Part shown: in pieces, positions 46,833 through 57,746 of the stretch
How positions within the stretch are numbered: position 1 is the stretch's first letter
Layout: the number at the start of each line of letters is the position of its first letter
Assembly (NCBI RefSeq): GCF_024139115.2
Contig: NC_085140.1
Span: 24,272,035 to 24,336,034 of the forward strand
Origin: Armigeres subalbatus
Lineage: Eukaryota > Arthropoda > Insecta > Diptera > Culicidae
Direction: 5' to 3'
Length of the DNA: 64,000 nt
Made by a program: the position numbers and the translations under genes
The notes under the pieces: model-generated
What the model was told of the DNA's origin: nothing
The model's database searches: none
The model's input: the letters and a program-made list of their open reading frames with translations, nothing else

Positions 46833-47905
46833 CCAAGAAACGGAAAACCAAATCGACCACGTTCTAATCGACGGTAAATTCTTCTCCGACATCACGAACG
46901 TCCGCACTTACCGCAGTGCGAATATTGAATCCGACCACTACCTCGTTCCAGTATGCCTGCGCTCAAAACTCTCGACGGTGTACAACACGCGTCGAAGTCG
47001 GACGCCGCGGCTTAACATTGGGCGGCTACAAGACGGTAGACTAGCCCAAGAATACGCGCAGCAGCTGGAAGTGGCACTCCCAACGGAAGAGCAGCTAGGC
47101 GCAGCGTCTCTTGAAGATGGCTGGAGAGATATTCGATCCGCCATTGGTAGCACCGCAACCGCTGCACTTGGCACGGTGCCCCCGGATCAGAGAAACGACT
47201 GATATGACGGCGAATGTGAGCAGTTAGTAGAAGAGAAGAATGCAGCATGGGCGAGATTGCTGCAACACCGCACGAAAGTGAACGAGGTATGATATAAACT
47301 GGCGCAATATTGACAAAACTCGATTTTCCGGAGGAAAAAGCGCCAGCAGGAAGATCGAGACCGTGAAGAGACGCAGCAACTGTACCGCGCTAATAACACA
47401 CGAAAGTTCTTTGAGAAGCTGAACCGTTCACGTAAGGGCCACGTGCCACAGCCTGATATGTGTAAGGACATAAACGGGAACCTTCTTACGAACGAGCGTG
47501 AGGTGATCCAAAGGTGGCGGCAGCCCTACAAAGAGCACCTGAATGGCGATGTGGCAGACGAAGATGGCGGTATGGTGATGAACCTGGGAGAACGCGCGCA
47601 GGACATAATTTTACTGGCTCCGGATCTCCAGAAAATCCAGGTGGAGATTGGCCGGCTGACGAACAACAAAGCCCCTGGAGTTGACTAACTACCAGGAGAG
47701 CTGTTTAAACACGGTGGTGAGGCACTGGCTAGAGCGCTGCACTGGGTGATTACCAAGGTTTGGGAGAAAAGGGCGATAAGCTGGATTGTAGCAACTACCG
47801 CGCAATCACATTGTTGAACGCCGCCTACAAGGTACTCTCCCAAATTTTATGCCGCCGACTAACACCAATGGCAAGGGAGTTCGTGGGGCAGTACCAGACG
47901 GGTTA
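46833..47905 (+). pseudogene. Linker and first part of the RT (RTE-like copy 2)
   Basis: Decayed frames give YNTRRSRTPRLNIGRLQDGR and LEDGWRDIRSAIGSTATAAL, then NLLTNEREVIQRWRQPYKEH and LQKIQVEIGRLTNNKAPGVD, a conserved segment just before the RT (NKAPG-D). It continues with GDKLDCSNYRAITLLNAAYK, the RT fingers. Stops and a missing segment follow VTKVWEK. The reading is cut at 47908 by the CCCAGT-ended insertion. Confidence 0.8.
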
Positions 47906-47908
47906 TGG

Positions 47909-48906
47909 CCCAGTCAACATTTTTATACCTATTGCTATTGATATAAGTCATCATATACACATAAGATATTATGTATATAATGCACCGAATCGCTATATAC
48001 CTACTAAAGTGGAGGCCATATACGGGCTAAATAACGACTTTCTCGAGTTTCCATGAACATTTATACGACTTATTGAATATTTGGAAAAATAAATGGTAAC
48101 AACCCTGTCTCGAACATTTGACCTCTGGAACTAAAGGCTGATGCTCTACCCTTGCGCTACTCAGCAACTCTTGAAAAGCAGCAAAATTTTGACAATCATA
48201 ATCTAGATGGCGATTTATTATTGGCAAGAGCTTCAGTGTACGATATGAACTACATTAATACGATTCGGATCCCATGTTGTTGTGCGTACAAATGTGGCTT
48301 GAATCGTATATGATAACGACTTATGATTATCCTGATAATGTTCGTACATAACAACGATTGCGCATCATTCCAAACGATTCAACCCACGTATAAACGATTA
48401 TGAAATGTCAACATCAGTCTTTCATCGTGTTTACTCTCAAACTGTGTTTACAGCTTAATTACATTTTAGTTGTTCGATAAATTGTTAGTGCAGATTTGAG
48501 CGATACAGTGAAAAAGTGAAAAAGTACACAGGCAATAATCGGAATTTTGGCAGATGGAATGAAGTAAGTAATTTTGAAATTAATTCAATCGGTAAGGTTC
48601 AGTGGCTCAGTGCTCAACGCGCAGAAGGTGGAAGCTATATACGTACAACGCACATCGGTATATGATTTGCATGACAATATTTGTATACATAAACGATATT
48701 TCCGATTTGATCCGATAAAACTGATATTGTTTATATAGGTTTATAACTTCCATAAACGCAATCGTAAATATTGCTTACACTGGTATCATATACAATAATA
48801 TTCATATGTCAGCCATCTATATAAGCAGTCATATACGAATGTGAAAGAAAATAGCAATATATGCGATACAATTTATCATTTCATATACGATATGTGGTTT
48901 ACTGGG
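47909..48906. mobile_element. CCCAGT-ended TIR element, 1.0 kb, in the RTE-like RT
   Basis: The left end reads CCCAGTCAACATTTTTATAC and the complement of the right end CCCAGTAAACCACATATCGT. Copy 1 gives the empty site TTATGGGCGAACGCTCC, so the insertion duplicated about 2-3 bases (GG/GGG). The interior is rich in CATATACGAT/ATCGTATATG motifs in both senses and has no transposase-like frame. A fragment of the same family occurs at 60665-60720. Confidence 0.75.
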
Positions 48907-49225
48907 GGGCGAACGCTCCACCACGGACCATGTGTTCGTCATTCACCAAGTACTGCAGAAATGCTACGAATACAACGTGCCCACACATAATCTATTCATC
49001 GACTTCAAAGCCGCATATGATACAATTGGTCGGGACCAACTATGGCAGCTAATGCACGGATTTCCGGATTCGAAACCCGTAGAAGGTTACCGGAAGGTGA
49101 TGGTATTTCGTGTCTGCTATTCAACATCGCTTTGGAAGGGGTAATACGAAGAGCAGGGATTAACACGAGTGGTACAATTTTCAATAAGTCCGTCCAGCTA
49201 TTTGGCTTCGCCGACGACATAGATA
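48907..49225 (+). pseudogene. RT catalytic core (RTE-like copy 2), interrupted
   Basis: After the insertion the reading continues with GANAPPRT/CSSF-frame DNA corresponding to GERSTTDQVF, then NLFIDFKAAYDTIGRDQLW (motif A with aspartate). A deletion follows, then GDGISCLLFNIALEGVIRRA (motif B) and QLFGFADDIDTL (motif C FADD). The TA-flanked element starts within the FADDID codons (TA at 49224-49225). Confidence 0.85.
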
Positions 49226-49379
49226 CACTCAACCCTATTTTTACGGCAGTTTTTTAGACGTCACTTCGTTTTACGGCATTTTTTTTTACGACACGTGTCG
49301 TAAAAGAATTTGAAACATTATTGACATCCAAAAGTAAGCCTATAAGAAGGCACTCTTAGAAACCCAAAAAACAAAGTAG

Positions 49380-49670
49380 ATGCTTGTTCCATTCCAGGTC
49401 ATCCAAGAATTTCCTAGAGTCTACACGCGTAACCGAGGACCTAAGGTCTACAAGCGTGGCGAAAGAGCTGTTATCTCTTGTAAAAATGGTTTATGTCCAA
49501 TTTGATATATTGAACCAAATTCCGTTCCAGGTCATACAAGAATTCCCTGGATTATAGGTCTTGAGGTCTACCCGCGATACCGAAGGGCTGTTATGTCTAT
49601 ATGATCTATTAAACCAAACTCAATATGCCTTAAGCAGCCGTTCCTTTCCTGGTCATCCAAGAATTCCCTA
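49380..49670. repeat. Unit-B repeats (TTCCATTCCAGGTCATCC), left
   Basis: Units start near 49388, 49522 and 49637 with TTCCATTCCAGGTCATCCAA and contain ACGCGTAACCGAGGACC-like segments. Related units lie at 51660, 51970 and 52086 in the same orientation. Confidence 0.65.
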
Positions 49671-49671
49671 G

Positions 49672-51106
49672 ACTCCTCAGCCGCGGATTCATCCCAAATA
49701 TGTCCTCCGAGTATTTGTCTTTCACTTGAGTCTCAAATGTAAGCATATGAGTTGTTCTAAGATCTCCAAATTGCTCTTGAGTTTGAATCAAATGGTCTGC
49801 TGAATCAACCAAGGCTTCCATGATGTCCCCAGCCGCGGTATCAACCCAATTATGTCCTCCGAGTAATTTTCTTTCACTTGCGTCTCAAATCCAGACATAT
49901 GAGATGTAGTAAGATCTCCAAATCGTCCTGGAGTTTGAATCAAATGGTGTGCCGAATCAACCAAGGCTTCCATGATGTCCCCAGCCGCGGTATCAACCCA
50001 ATTATGTCCTCCGAGTAATTTTCTTTCACTTGCGTCTCAAATCCAGACATATGAGATGTAGTAAGATCTCCAAATCGTCCTGGAGTTTGAATCAAATGGT
50101 GTGCCGAATCAACCGAGGCTTCCATGATGTCCCCATCAACCAAATTATGTCCTCCGAGTATTTGTCTTTCACTTGGATCTCAAATCCTGACATTTAAGAT
50201 GTAGTAAGATCTCAAAAACGTCCTGGAGTTTGAATTACATGGTCTGCCGAATCCACCGAGGCTTCCATGATCTCCTCAGCCACGGTATCTACCCAATTAT
50301 GTCCTCCGAGTATTTGTCTTTCACTTGGGTCTCAAATCCAGACATATAAGATGTAGTGAGATCTCCAAATCGTCCTGGAGTTTGAATCAAATGATCTGCC
50401 GAATCAATCGAGGCTTCCATGATGTCCATAGCTGCTGTATCAACCCAATTATATCCTCCGAGTAATTTGCTTTCACTTGCGTCTCAAATCCAGACATATG
50501 AGATGTGGTAAGATCTTCAAATCGTCCTGGAGTTTGAATCAAATGGTCTGAAGAATCAACCAAGGCTTCCATGATGTCCATAGCTGCGGTATCAACCCAA
50601 TAATGTCCTCCGAGTATTTGTCTTTCACTTGCGTCTCAAATCCAGACATATAAGATGTAGTAAGATCTCCAAATCGTCCTGGAGTTTGAATCAAATGGTC
50701 TGCCGAATCAACCAAGGCTTCCATGATGTCCATAGCTGCGGTATCAACCCAATTATGTCCTCCGAGTAATTTTCTTTCACTTGCGTCTCAAATCCAGACA
50801 TATGAGATGATTTGAGGTCTCCAAATTGTCCAGGAGGGCCCTCCTTAGCCGTGCGGTAAGACGCGCGGCTACAAAGCAAAACCATGCTTAGAGTGGCTGG
50901 GTTCGATTTCCGGTGCCGGTCTAGGCAATTTTCGGATTGGAAATTGAATCGACTTCCCTGGGCATAAAAGTATCATCGTGTTAGCCTCATGATATACGAA
51001 TGCAAAATGGTAACTTGGCTTAGAAACCTCGCAGTTAATAACTGTGGAAGTGCTTAATGAATACTAAGCTGCGAGGCAGCTCTGTCGCAGTGTAGGGATG
51101 TAATGC

Positions 51107-51137
<31 letters not shown>

Positions 51138-51440
51138 AAGAAGAAAAAGAAGAAGAAGAAGAAGAAGAAGAAGAAGAAGAAGAAGAAGAAGAAGAAGAAG
51201 AAGAAGAAGAAGAAGAAGAAATTGTCCAGGAGTTTGAATTAAATGGTCTGCCGGATCAACCAAGGCTTCCATGATGCCCCATGCCGTGGTATCAGCACAA
51301 TTATGTTTCCAGGGTACTTGTCTTTCACTTGCGTTTCAATTCCAGGCATATGAGTTGTTGTAAGATCTCCAAATTGTCCTGGAGCTTGAATCAAATGGTT
51401 TGCCGAATCAACCAAGGCCTTCATGATGTCCCCAGCAACC
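49672..51440 (-). repeat. 152-bp tandem repeats, left array (minus sense), split by a SINE
   Basis: Units repeat every 152 bases (for example starts at 50387, 50539 and 50691). In minus sense each reads ATGGAAGCCTTGGTTGATTC through AAACTCCAGGACGATTTGG to ATACCGCGGCTGGGGACATC. One unit near 50130 is 8 bases shorter. Apparent 60-codon frames (MEALVDSAHHLIQTPGRFGD) shift frame from unit to unit because 152 is not divisible by three, so they are not a real protein. Confidence 0.9.
50837..51218 (+). mobile_element. tRNA-derived SINE, family A, with long AAG tail and exact 14-bp TSD
   Basis: It starts GGCCCTCCTTAGCCGTGCGG, carries the B box GGGTTCGATTTCC and ends with about 110 bases of AAG repeats (51108-51218). 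The perfect 14-bp duplication AAATTGTCCAGGAG lies at 50823-50836 and 51219-51232. It interrupts a 152-bp unit and is therefore younger than that array. Confidence 0.95.
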
Positions 51441-52138
51441 CCAGTAACAACCTGCGCAGCACAAGTCAGACAATCATCCCAAGGAACATTTTTAGTTCTA
51501 TAACGGTCATGAAAACCATTATTTGCTCTACATGACTTCGGTGAAATCAGCATAAAACTAAAATGTTTGTTGGGATGGTTCTAGAAATTTGATTGAGACT
51601 AAATTCGGCAGTTCATATAGGCCATGCCCTTTTTGATCCATAGAACTAAAGTGAATACGGCTTCAATTATTGTTCCATTGCAGATCATCCATAAATATCA
51701 TCCAATCCATCCCTGAAATATAAGCTATACGGTCAACCAGTGGCGTAGCCAGAAAATTGGTCTGGGGGGTGGGGGTTTTTCTGAAAATTTGTTTTTTCGA
51801 AAAAAATTCTTGTAGAAATGTTGTCTCTGGGGGAGTTTTATGTCCAAAACCACCCCGTGGCTACGCCACTGCAGTCAACACGCGTAACCAAAAGGCTGTT
51901 AACACTTTAAAAATTTTGCTTATACCCGTTTTGATTCATAGGACTACATTGGATACCTCTTCATCTATTCTTCCATTCCAGGTAATTTAAGAAAGTAATG
52001 GAGTACAGGTCATAAGGTCTACAGGATTATTATTTTCAAATGGTGCTTCCCTTTTTGATCTATAGATCCATATTAGATACGCATTCAACAATTATTCCAT
52101 TCCATGTCATCGAAGAAATATCTGAAGTCTAGACTTAG
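51441..52138. other. Centre of the TA-flanked element: unit-B repeats and unique DNA
   Basis: Contains unit-B repeats near 51660, 51970 and 52086 and the 134-bp MITE below. No gene recognised. Confidence 0.5.
51738..51871. mobile_element. hAT-type MITE, 134 bp
   Basis: The ends CAGTGGCGTAGCCA and TGGCTACGCCACTG are perfect 14-bp inverted repeats. The flanks CGGTCAAC (51730-51737) and CAGTCAAC (51872-51879) match at 7 of 8 positions, as expected for an aged 8-bp duplication. Confidence 0.8.
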
Positions 52139-54690
52139 TGGCCGGGGACATAATGGAAGCCTTGATTGATTCAGTAGACCATTCCCAAGCAGCACGCGCA
52201 ACATCTTTCAAATAGGTGTTTGTTCCTAATAAATTGCATTGAAGACACTGGCAATACATCGAGTCACATTAAAGTCACGTCCCAGTTTCAGAAAATCACA
52301 ATGTTTCATTTCCGTTTAGGTGGCGTCGCAATATTCTACCCATCTGACTTCTTGGGTGGTTTTAAATTCGATGTGTTTCATATCAGAAACAAAACAGATA
52401 AGTTGCAGAATTAATAACACTTCGGTTCATTGCTGTTACGACAATGTTTCTGATATGTTGCAAAACACTTTGAGCTCAGCTGAGCAGTATTTTATTTTTG
52501 ACATTCCCTGCATGTTCCGTATAAGGTACAATGAAGTTACAAATGACTTTGTTGTTTATATAGTGCACTTGTAGCAGAATCTCCAAATAGAATTGTTGGT
52601 GTGATGGTTATAGTAGAAGATTGCAATTCTCAAGGTCTATGGTTCGATTCCCGGTTGGTTTTTGTGTTTTTATTTTCATTGTAGCCGCAAGATGTTGCAA
52701 ATAGGCTTCACCTCTTGCGCTTTTTGTGTCACAAAGAAAATACGACGCGTTGTGCATAAGTTAGACCTTTAATAAGTCATACCACAGTTGTTGTTACTCA
52801 CTGAGAAACAAGAGGTGTTGCTTGGGTTTGATTCGATCTCTAGAACAATTGGGAGATCTTACAACATGTTACATGTCAAAATTTGAGACGCAATTGCAAA
52901 CTATCCAAATTCCAGCAATACTTTGAGATCTTACAACACCTCATATGCCTTGATTCAAGACGAGTGAAAGACAAACACTCAGGGAATATAATTGAGTTGA
53001 TACCGCGAGTGAAGAAATCATGAATGCCTTGGTTGATTTTGTAGATTATTTGATTCAAACTCCAGGACAATTTGAAGATCTTACAACATCTTACATGCCA
53101 AAATTTGTGACTGAAGTGAAAGACTAATACTCAGAAGACAAAACTGGGTTGATACCGCGGTTGGAGGAACTATGGTAGCCTTGGTTGATTCATTAGACCA
53201 TTCAATTCAAACTCCAGGACAATTTGGAGACCTTAGAACATCTCATATACCTGTATTTGAGACGTTAGTAAAAGACCAATGCTCAGAAGACATAATTGGG
53301 TTGACATCGCGGCTGGGGACATCGTGAAAGCTTTGTTTGATTCGGCAGAACATTTGATTCAAACTCCAGAACAATTTGGAGATCTTAAAACGTATCATAT
53401 GCAGGTATTTGAGACGTAAGTGAAAGACAAATAATAGGAGGACATAATTGGTTTGATATCGCGGCTGGGGGCACCATGAAAGCCTTGGTTGATTCATTAC
53501 ACCATTTGATTCAAACTCCAGGACAATTTGGAGATCTTACAATATCGAATATGCCTGTATTTGAGACGTTTGTAAAATACCAACACTCAGAAGACACAAT
53601 TGGGTTGACATCGAGGCTGGGGACATTGTGGAAGCGTTGTTTGATTCTGTAGACCATCTGATTCAAACTCCAGGACAATTTGCAGATCTTAAAACATCTC
53701 ATATACATGGACTTGAGACGCAAGTGAAAGACAAATACTCGGAGGGCATGAGTGGGATGATACCGCAGCTGAGGACATCGTGCAAGCCTCAGTAGATGTG
53801 GTAGACCATTCGATTCTAACTCCAGAACAATTTGGAGATCTTAAAACATCTCATATATCTGGACTTGAAACGCAAGTAAAAGTCTAATACTCGGAGGGCA
53901 TGATTGGGATGATACCGTGGCTGGGGGCGCCATGGAAGCCTTGGTTGATTCATTTCACCATTTGATTTAAACTCCAGGACAATTTGGAGATCTTACAATA
54001 TCGAATATGCCTGTATTTGAGACGTTAGTAAAAGACCAATACTCAGAAGACAATATTGGGTTGACACCGAAGCTGGGGACATCGTGGAAGCCTTGTTTGA
54101 TTCTGTAGACCATTGTCCATTTGATTCAAACTCGAGGACAATTTGCAGATCTTAAAACATCTCATATACTTGGACTTGAGACGCAAGTGAAAGACAAATA
54201 CTCGAAAGGCTTGATATGGATGATACCGCGGCTGAGGACATCATGCAAGTCTCAGAAGATTCGGTAGACCATTTGATTCAAACTCCAGGACGATTTGGAG
54301 ATCTTACAACTTCATACATGCAAGAATTGAAGACGGATGGGAAAGACAAATAATCGGAGGACAAAATTGGGTTGACACCGAGACTGGAGACGTCATGGAA
54401 GCCTTGGTTGATTTGGTGGACCATTTGATTCAAACTTCAGGACAATTTGGAGATCTTACAACACCTCATATGTCTTGTTTTGAGACGCAAGTGAAAGACA
54501 AATCCTTGGAGGACATAATTGAGTTGATACCACGACTTGGGATATCATGAAGGCTTTGGTCGATTCGGTAGACCATTTGATTCAAACTCCAAGACAATTT
54601 GGAGATCTTATAACATCTGCTGGATTCGGAGAGATCTTACAATACCTCATGTAAGACGCAAGTGAATGTATTTGAAAGTATCCTCACTAT
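52139..54690 (+). repeat. 152-bp tandem repeats, right array (plus sense)
   Basis: The same units as in the left array but in plus sense, for example GAAGCCTTGGTTGATTCATT and AAACTCCAGGACAATTTGG. They are more diverged from one another than the left units. The first unit is split by the 643-bp element. Confidence 0.9.
52184..52826. mobile_element. CCCAAGCARC-ended element, 643 bp, with tRNA-like segment
   Basis: The left end CCCAAGCAGCACGCGCAACA and the complement of the right end CCCAAGCAACACCTCTTG share a 10-bp inverted repeat. The interrupted unit GACCATT/TTTGATTC shows a duplication of only 2-3 T residues. Around 52596-52660 is a tRNA-like segment with GGTGTGATGGTTATAGT (A-box-like) and GGTTCGATTCCCGG (B box). 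No open frame of note. Confidence 0.6.
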
Positions 54691-54791
54691 CAATAAATTA
54701 AGTGAAATACTAGAAATTTTAGCAAAAATTCTTTTTACGTCACATTCGATTTACGTCCCCCCAATAAGTGACGTAAAAAGAGGGTTGAGTG

Positions 54792-55529
54792 TATTATGGC
54801 ACGTAACTTTGAGGAGATGGAGGAAGCCTACATCAGACTGAAGAGGGAAGGCAAGCGGATCGGACTATTCATTAACACGTCGAAGACGAAGTTCATGATA
54901 GGAAGGGGTTCAAGAGAAGACAATGTGAGCCATCCACAGCGCGTTTGCATCGGTGGTGACGAAATTGAGGTGGTAGAAGAATATGTGTATTTGGGCCGAA
55001 AATGATCTGGTGGCAGGAAATCGTACGTACTTTGGACTCCGCAAAACGCTCCGATTGAATAGAGTTTATCGCCGTACCAAACTGACAATCTGACAAAACC
55101 CTTATTAGACCGGTAGTCCTTTACGGATACGAGACCTGGATGATGCTCGATTAGGACCAACGCACACTAGGAGTTTTCGAAAGGAAAGTGCTGCGTACCA
55201 TCTATGGTGAGGTGCAGATGTCGGACGATGCGTGGAGGATGCGAATAAACCACGAGTTGCATCAGCTGTTGGGAGAACCATACATCGTTCACACCGCGAA
55301 AATCGTAAGACTGCGGTGGGCCGGGCAGACCAGAATGTCGGTTAGTAATTCGGTGAAAATGGTTCTCGACCACGATCCGACGCGCACAAGAAGGCGAGGT
55401 GTGCAGCGAGCAAGATGGATCGATCAGGTGGAGGACGATTTGCGGACCTTCCGTAGACTGCGTGGTTGGTGGCGTGTAGCCACTTTTATGTACTGCACAG
55501 TCCACTCCGGCCTTAGTCTGAGCAAATAA
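54792..55529 (+). pseudogene. RT C-terminal region (RTE-like copy 2)
   Basis: After the TA-flanked insert, the reading continues MARNFEEMEEAYIRLKREGK, then LFINTSKTKFMIGRGSRED and DEIEVVEEYVYLGR. Stops and frameshifts follow near 55000-55180. A clean last frame at 55188-55529 starts MLRTIYGEVQMSDDAWRMRI and includes VRLRWAGQTRMS and RARWIDQVEDDLRTFRRLRG, the standard C-terminal end of this family. The stop at 55529 is followed directly by the AAATAAATA tail. Confidence 0.85.
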
Positions 55530-55596
55530 AATAAATACATTGAACTATCATCGTTATGTTTATACGTATTTTATCATCTAGTGTATATGCTCGGAT

Positions 55597-56033
55597 AGAC
55601 GAGCTCGGTGGTCTAGTGGCTACCGTTTCTGCCTTATAAGCAATAGGTTGTGGGCTCAAATCCAGGCTAGTCCCTTTCCTACTTTGTATCTTAATTCTTT
55701 CTGTGTTTCACGTTATACCAAAACGATTCCTACTGTTATAACCTTCCACACAATCCCAAAACCTCCCGTGGCACCTATGAAAGGTCGTAGAGTTCTCTGC
55801 ATCTTTCTTAAGTAGGTGTCCAACAAACCATCCTTCCCCTTCCTCAGCATTCGCAAGGACGTGGCCAGGACAGATCTCGACTATTGGAGATTGCATTGCT
55901 TCCATCTAAGAGTTAGTGATTAGTCCCAAATCAATATCTGTGGTAACGGATGAAAGTGATACTAGTCTCATACAATAGTCTTGGCTTGTACCACCTACGA
56001 ATTTGTGCGAACTGCTAAATGTTAATGCTAATG
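55597..56033 (+). mobile_element. tRNA-derived SINE, family C, full length with 19-bp TSD
   Basis: It begins AGACGAGCTCGGTGGTCTAG; TGGTCTAGTGGC is A-box-like and GGGCTCAAATCC is the B box. A unique body and a 3' tail of GTTAATGCTAATG follow. The perfect 19-bp duplication CTAGTGTATATGCTCGGAT lies at 55578-55596 and 56034-56052. The minus-strand frame inside (55708-55905) is not a gene. Confidence 0.9.
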
Positions 56034-56052
56034 CTAGTGTATATGCTCGGAT

Positions 56053-57746
56053 GCATATAGTGATAAACGTGTGTACCTCTCAATTGAAACTACATTAAGA
56101 CACCATCGGGTTATGATACCACACCATCGACGCCCAACATTGCCCCCTTATGTTTTGCAACATGACTCTCGGCCAAACATCAGTGGCTTGAGTGACAATA
56201 AAAAGCACAATTCAAAACAAACAAAACCACCAGCTCAATCGATTTACATTGTTTCCGATGCCTGAGAGCATTGCATATGCATGCCAATTGCTCTGCACGG
56301 AAGGATGCTTTTGCTGTGGAGGCGCCTCTATTCGACGCGATTCGATGACCCTCGCCCCTTTGGCACAATGCACCACCAAACCAAATAATGGCCGATGGGG
56401 GTGTGAGATTTCGATTTTCCTGAAGCAAGTTTTTCCTACTACTCGACAAACGTGTATCCAATCAGTTGGCTTGAGGCGCGCCACGCCGCGGTTGGAGCGA
56501 CAGGTGAGGTTCGATTTATGATATTATTTTCTACATGACAATTTTTCCACCAAATTACACTTTCGCGGGGGCGACTTGCGGCATAGCAGAAAGAGAGAGA
56601 GGCGCTGGATGTTCGGGAGGTTCCTCTAATGCCACATCGCACGGTTGCAGTGTGGTGACATTCCGCGGTGGAATAAGGGTGTGTGATTTTGTTGTGCCGG
56701 GATGAAAAGGAAATGTGAACGGTTTGAAAATCTAACCTACCTACTACCTACTATTGGTTTCAAATTAGCGATAATGAAATAATTCTCCGGAAGGTTTGAG
56801 GATGATGCAGCGTTAAGCATAAATACTACATGACGAACTTAAGGTTGTATTTTTGCAAATGATCCATTTTCCTAGCAAAATGTTTTGTATACTGATCCCA
56901 AGACGAATCGATTAGTGAGGAAATCTTGCAATTTGGTCCATCCGTTCGTGAGTTGTATTGCCTCAAAGGAAATGCAAAATCATTTTTATATAGAAAGATT
57001 TTCCGAAAGGACAGAATGATAAAACGAAGATTATACAAGCTATCGTCCCAGCCTTGGTGCCAGCTCTAAGTTGAATTTTTACAAGAGTTATTAATTTCTT
57101 AATTTCATTTCACATAGGTATATTGGTTTATGAAATAATAAAAAATAATAAAAAAGAGTAATTAATACATCCATGGTTACATTGCAGGGAAAGCAATGTC
57201 GATTTCTTCTTAAACTTTTGTAAGAAATTTTTTATCTCTTTTTTAGAAATTCGAGACAGTAATATCCTTGTGGGGGAAAAACGACAAAAAAAGAAGACGT
57301 ATAAGTAAAAGAACAAGCAGAAGAAGAAACTAAATCTTATTGGTGCTGTAAAAAACACATTTGTTTATTAGTCTGTATACAGACTAGCCAATAGAGTTGT
57401 ATTTTATTACGTATTTGTATCAGTACAGCACAAACGGAATAATTGATTAATGCACTCTTCAATTTATTGAATTCCGCCGAATTTGATTTCACGTCGTATA
57501 CCCTTTGGTGTGAAGTAGCAAAAGGCCGCTTGCATGTAGGACGTTTCAATATTGCTTTCATGTTTGGTCCGTGTTATAATATGATGATGGCTGTTTGTAT
57601 ATGGAGGTGGCTGTCTTTCTCCCGTCCGCCCGCCCGTCGTCCGTGGTGGTTTTCAAATTTTTGGCATTGAAAGTGTCTCCCATCGCGTTCGTGTGATCCG
57701 CGATGGAAGCCTTGTTAGCATTTCGTGGGTCCCCATCACCCTCCCA
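56053..57746. other. Spacer of about 1.7 kb, nothing supported
   Basis: Overlapping frames on both strands near 56180-56520 have no recognisable domain. GACAGGTGAGG near 56500 could be a splice donor, but without a partner it cannot be used. Confidence 0.4.

Larger units (their letters stand above)
49226..54791. mobile_element. TA-flanked 5.57-kb element with opposed 152-bp tandem arrays
   Basis: The left end CACTCAACCCTATTTTTACG and the complement of the right end CACTCAACCCTCTTTTTACG are inverted repeats of about 22 bp with one mismatch in the first 20. TA flanks both ends, and copy 1 supplies the empty site AGATATTATGGC, so the duplication is exactly TA as in Tc1/mariner. No transposase-like frame is present. 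The left half holds about nine roughly 152-bp units in minus sense, and the right half about twelve in plus sense. A SINE, a hAT-type MITE and a 643-bp element are inserted in it. Confidence 0.85.
46020..55540 (+). mobile_element. RTE-like non-LTR retrotransposon copy 2, carrying two nested insertions
   Basis: Collinear with copy 1 (6.66-9.02 kb) but longer at the 5' end. It has a GC-rich 5' leader, a long N-terminal endonuclease frame, RT fragments and the C-terminal frame, and ends with GGCCTTAGTCTGAGCAAATA and an AAATAAATA tail. The coding sequence is interrupted by inserts at 47909-48906 and 49226-54791. Removing both gives sequence matching copy 1 base by base at the junctions. The 5' boundary is approximate. 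The copy has internal stops and deletions, and some of its breaks differ from those in copy 1. Confidence 0.85.

Noticed and set aside
49630..50885. Series of similar 61-67-codon frames (MEALVDSAHHLIQTP...)
   Set aside because: They follow the 152-bp repeat period and change frame in each unit, so no continuous protein can exist.
51054..51272. Leucine-rich minus-strand frame
   Set aside because: It is the translation of the AAG microsatellite at the SINE tail.
49672..54690. Regular repeats as a possible CRISPR array
   Set aside because: The units are contiguous 152-bp tandem repeats without unique spacers, and the surrounding DNA is eukaryotic.
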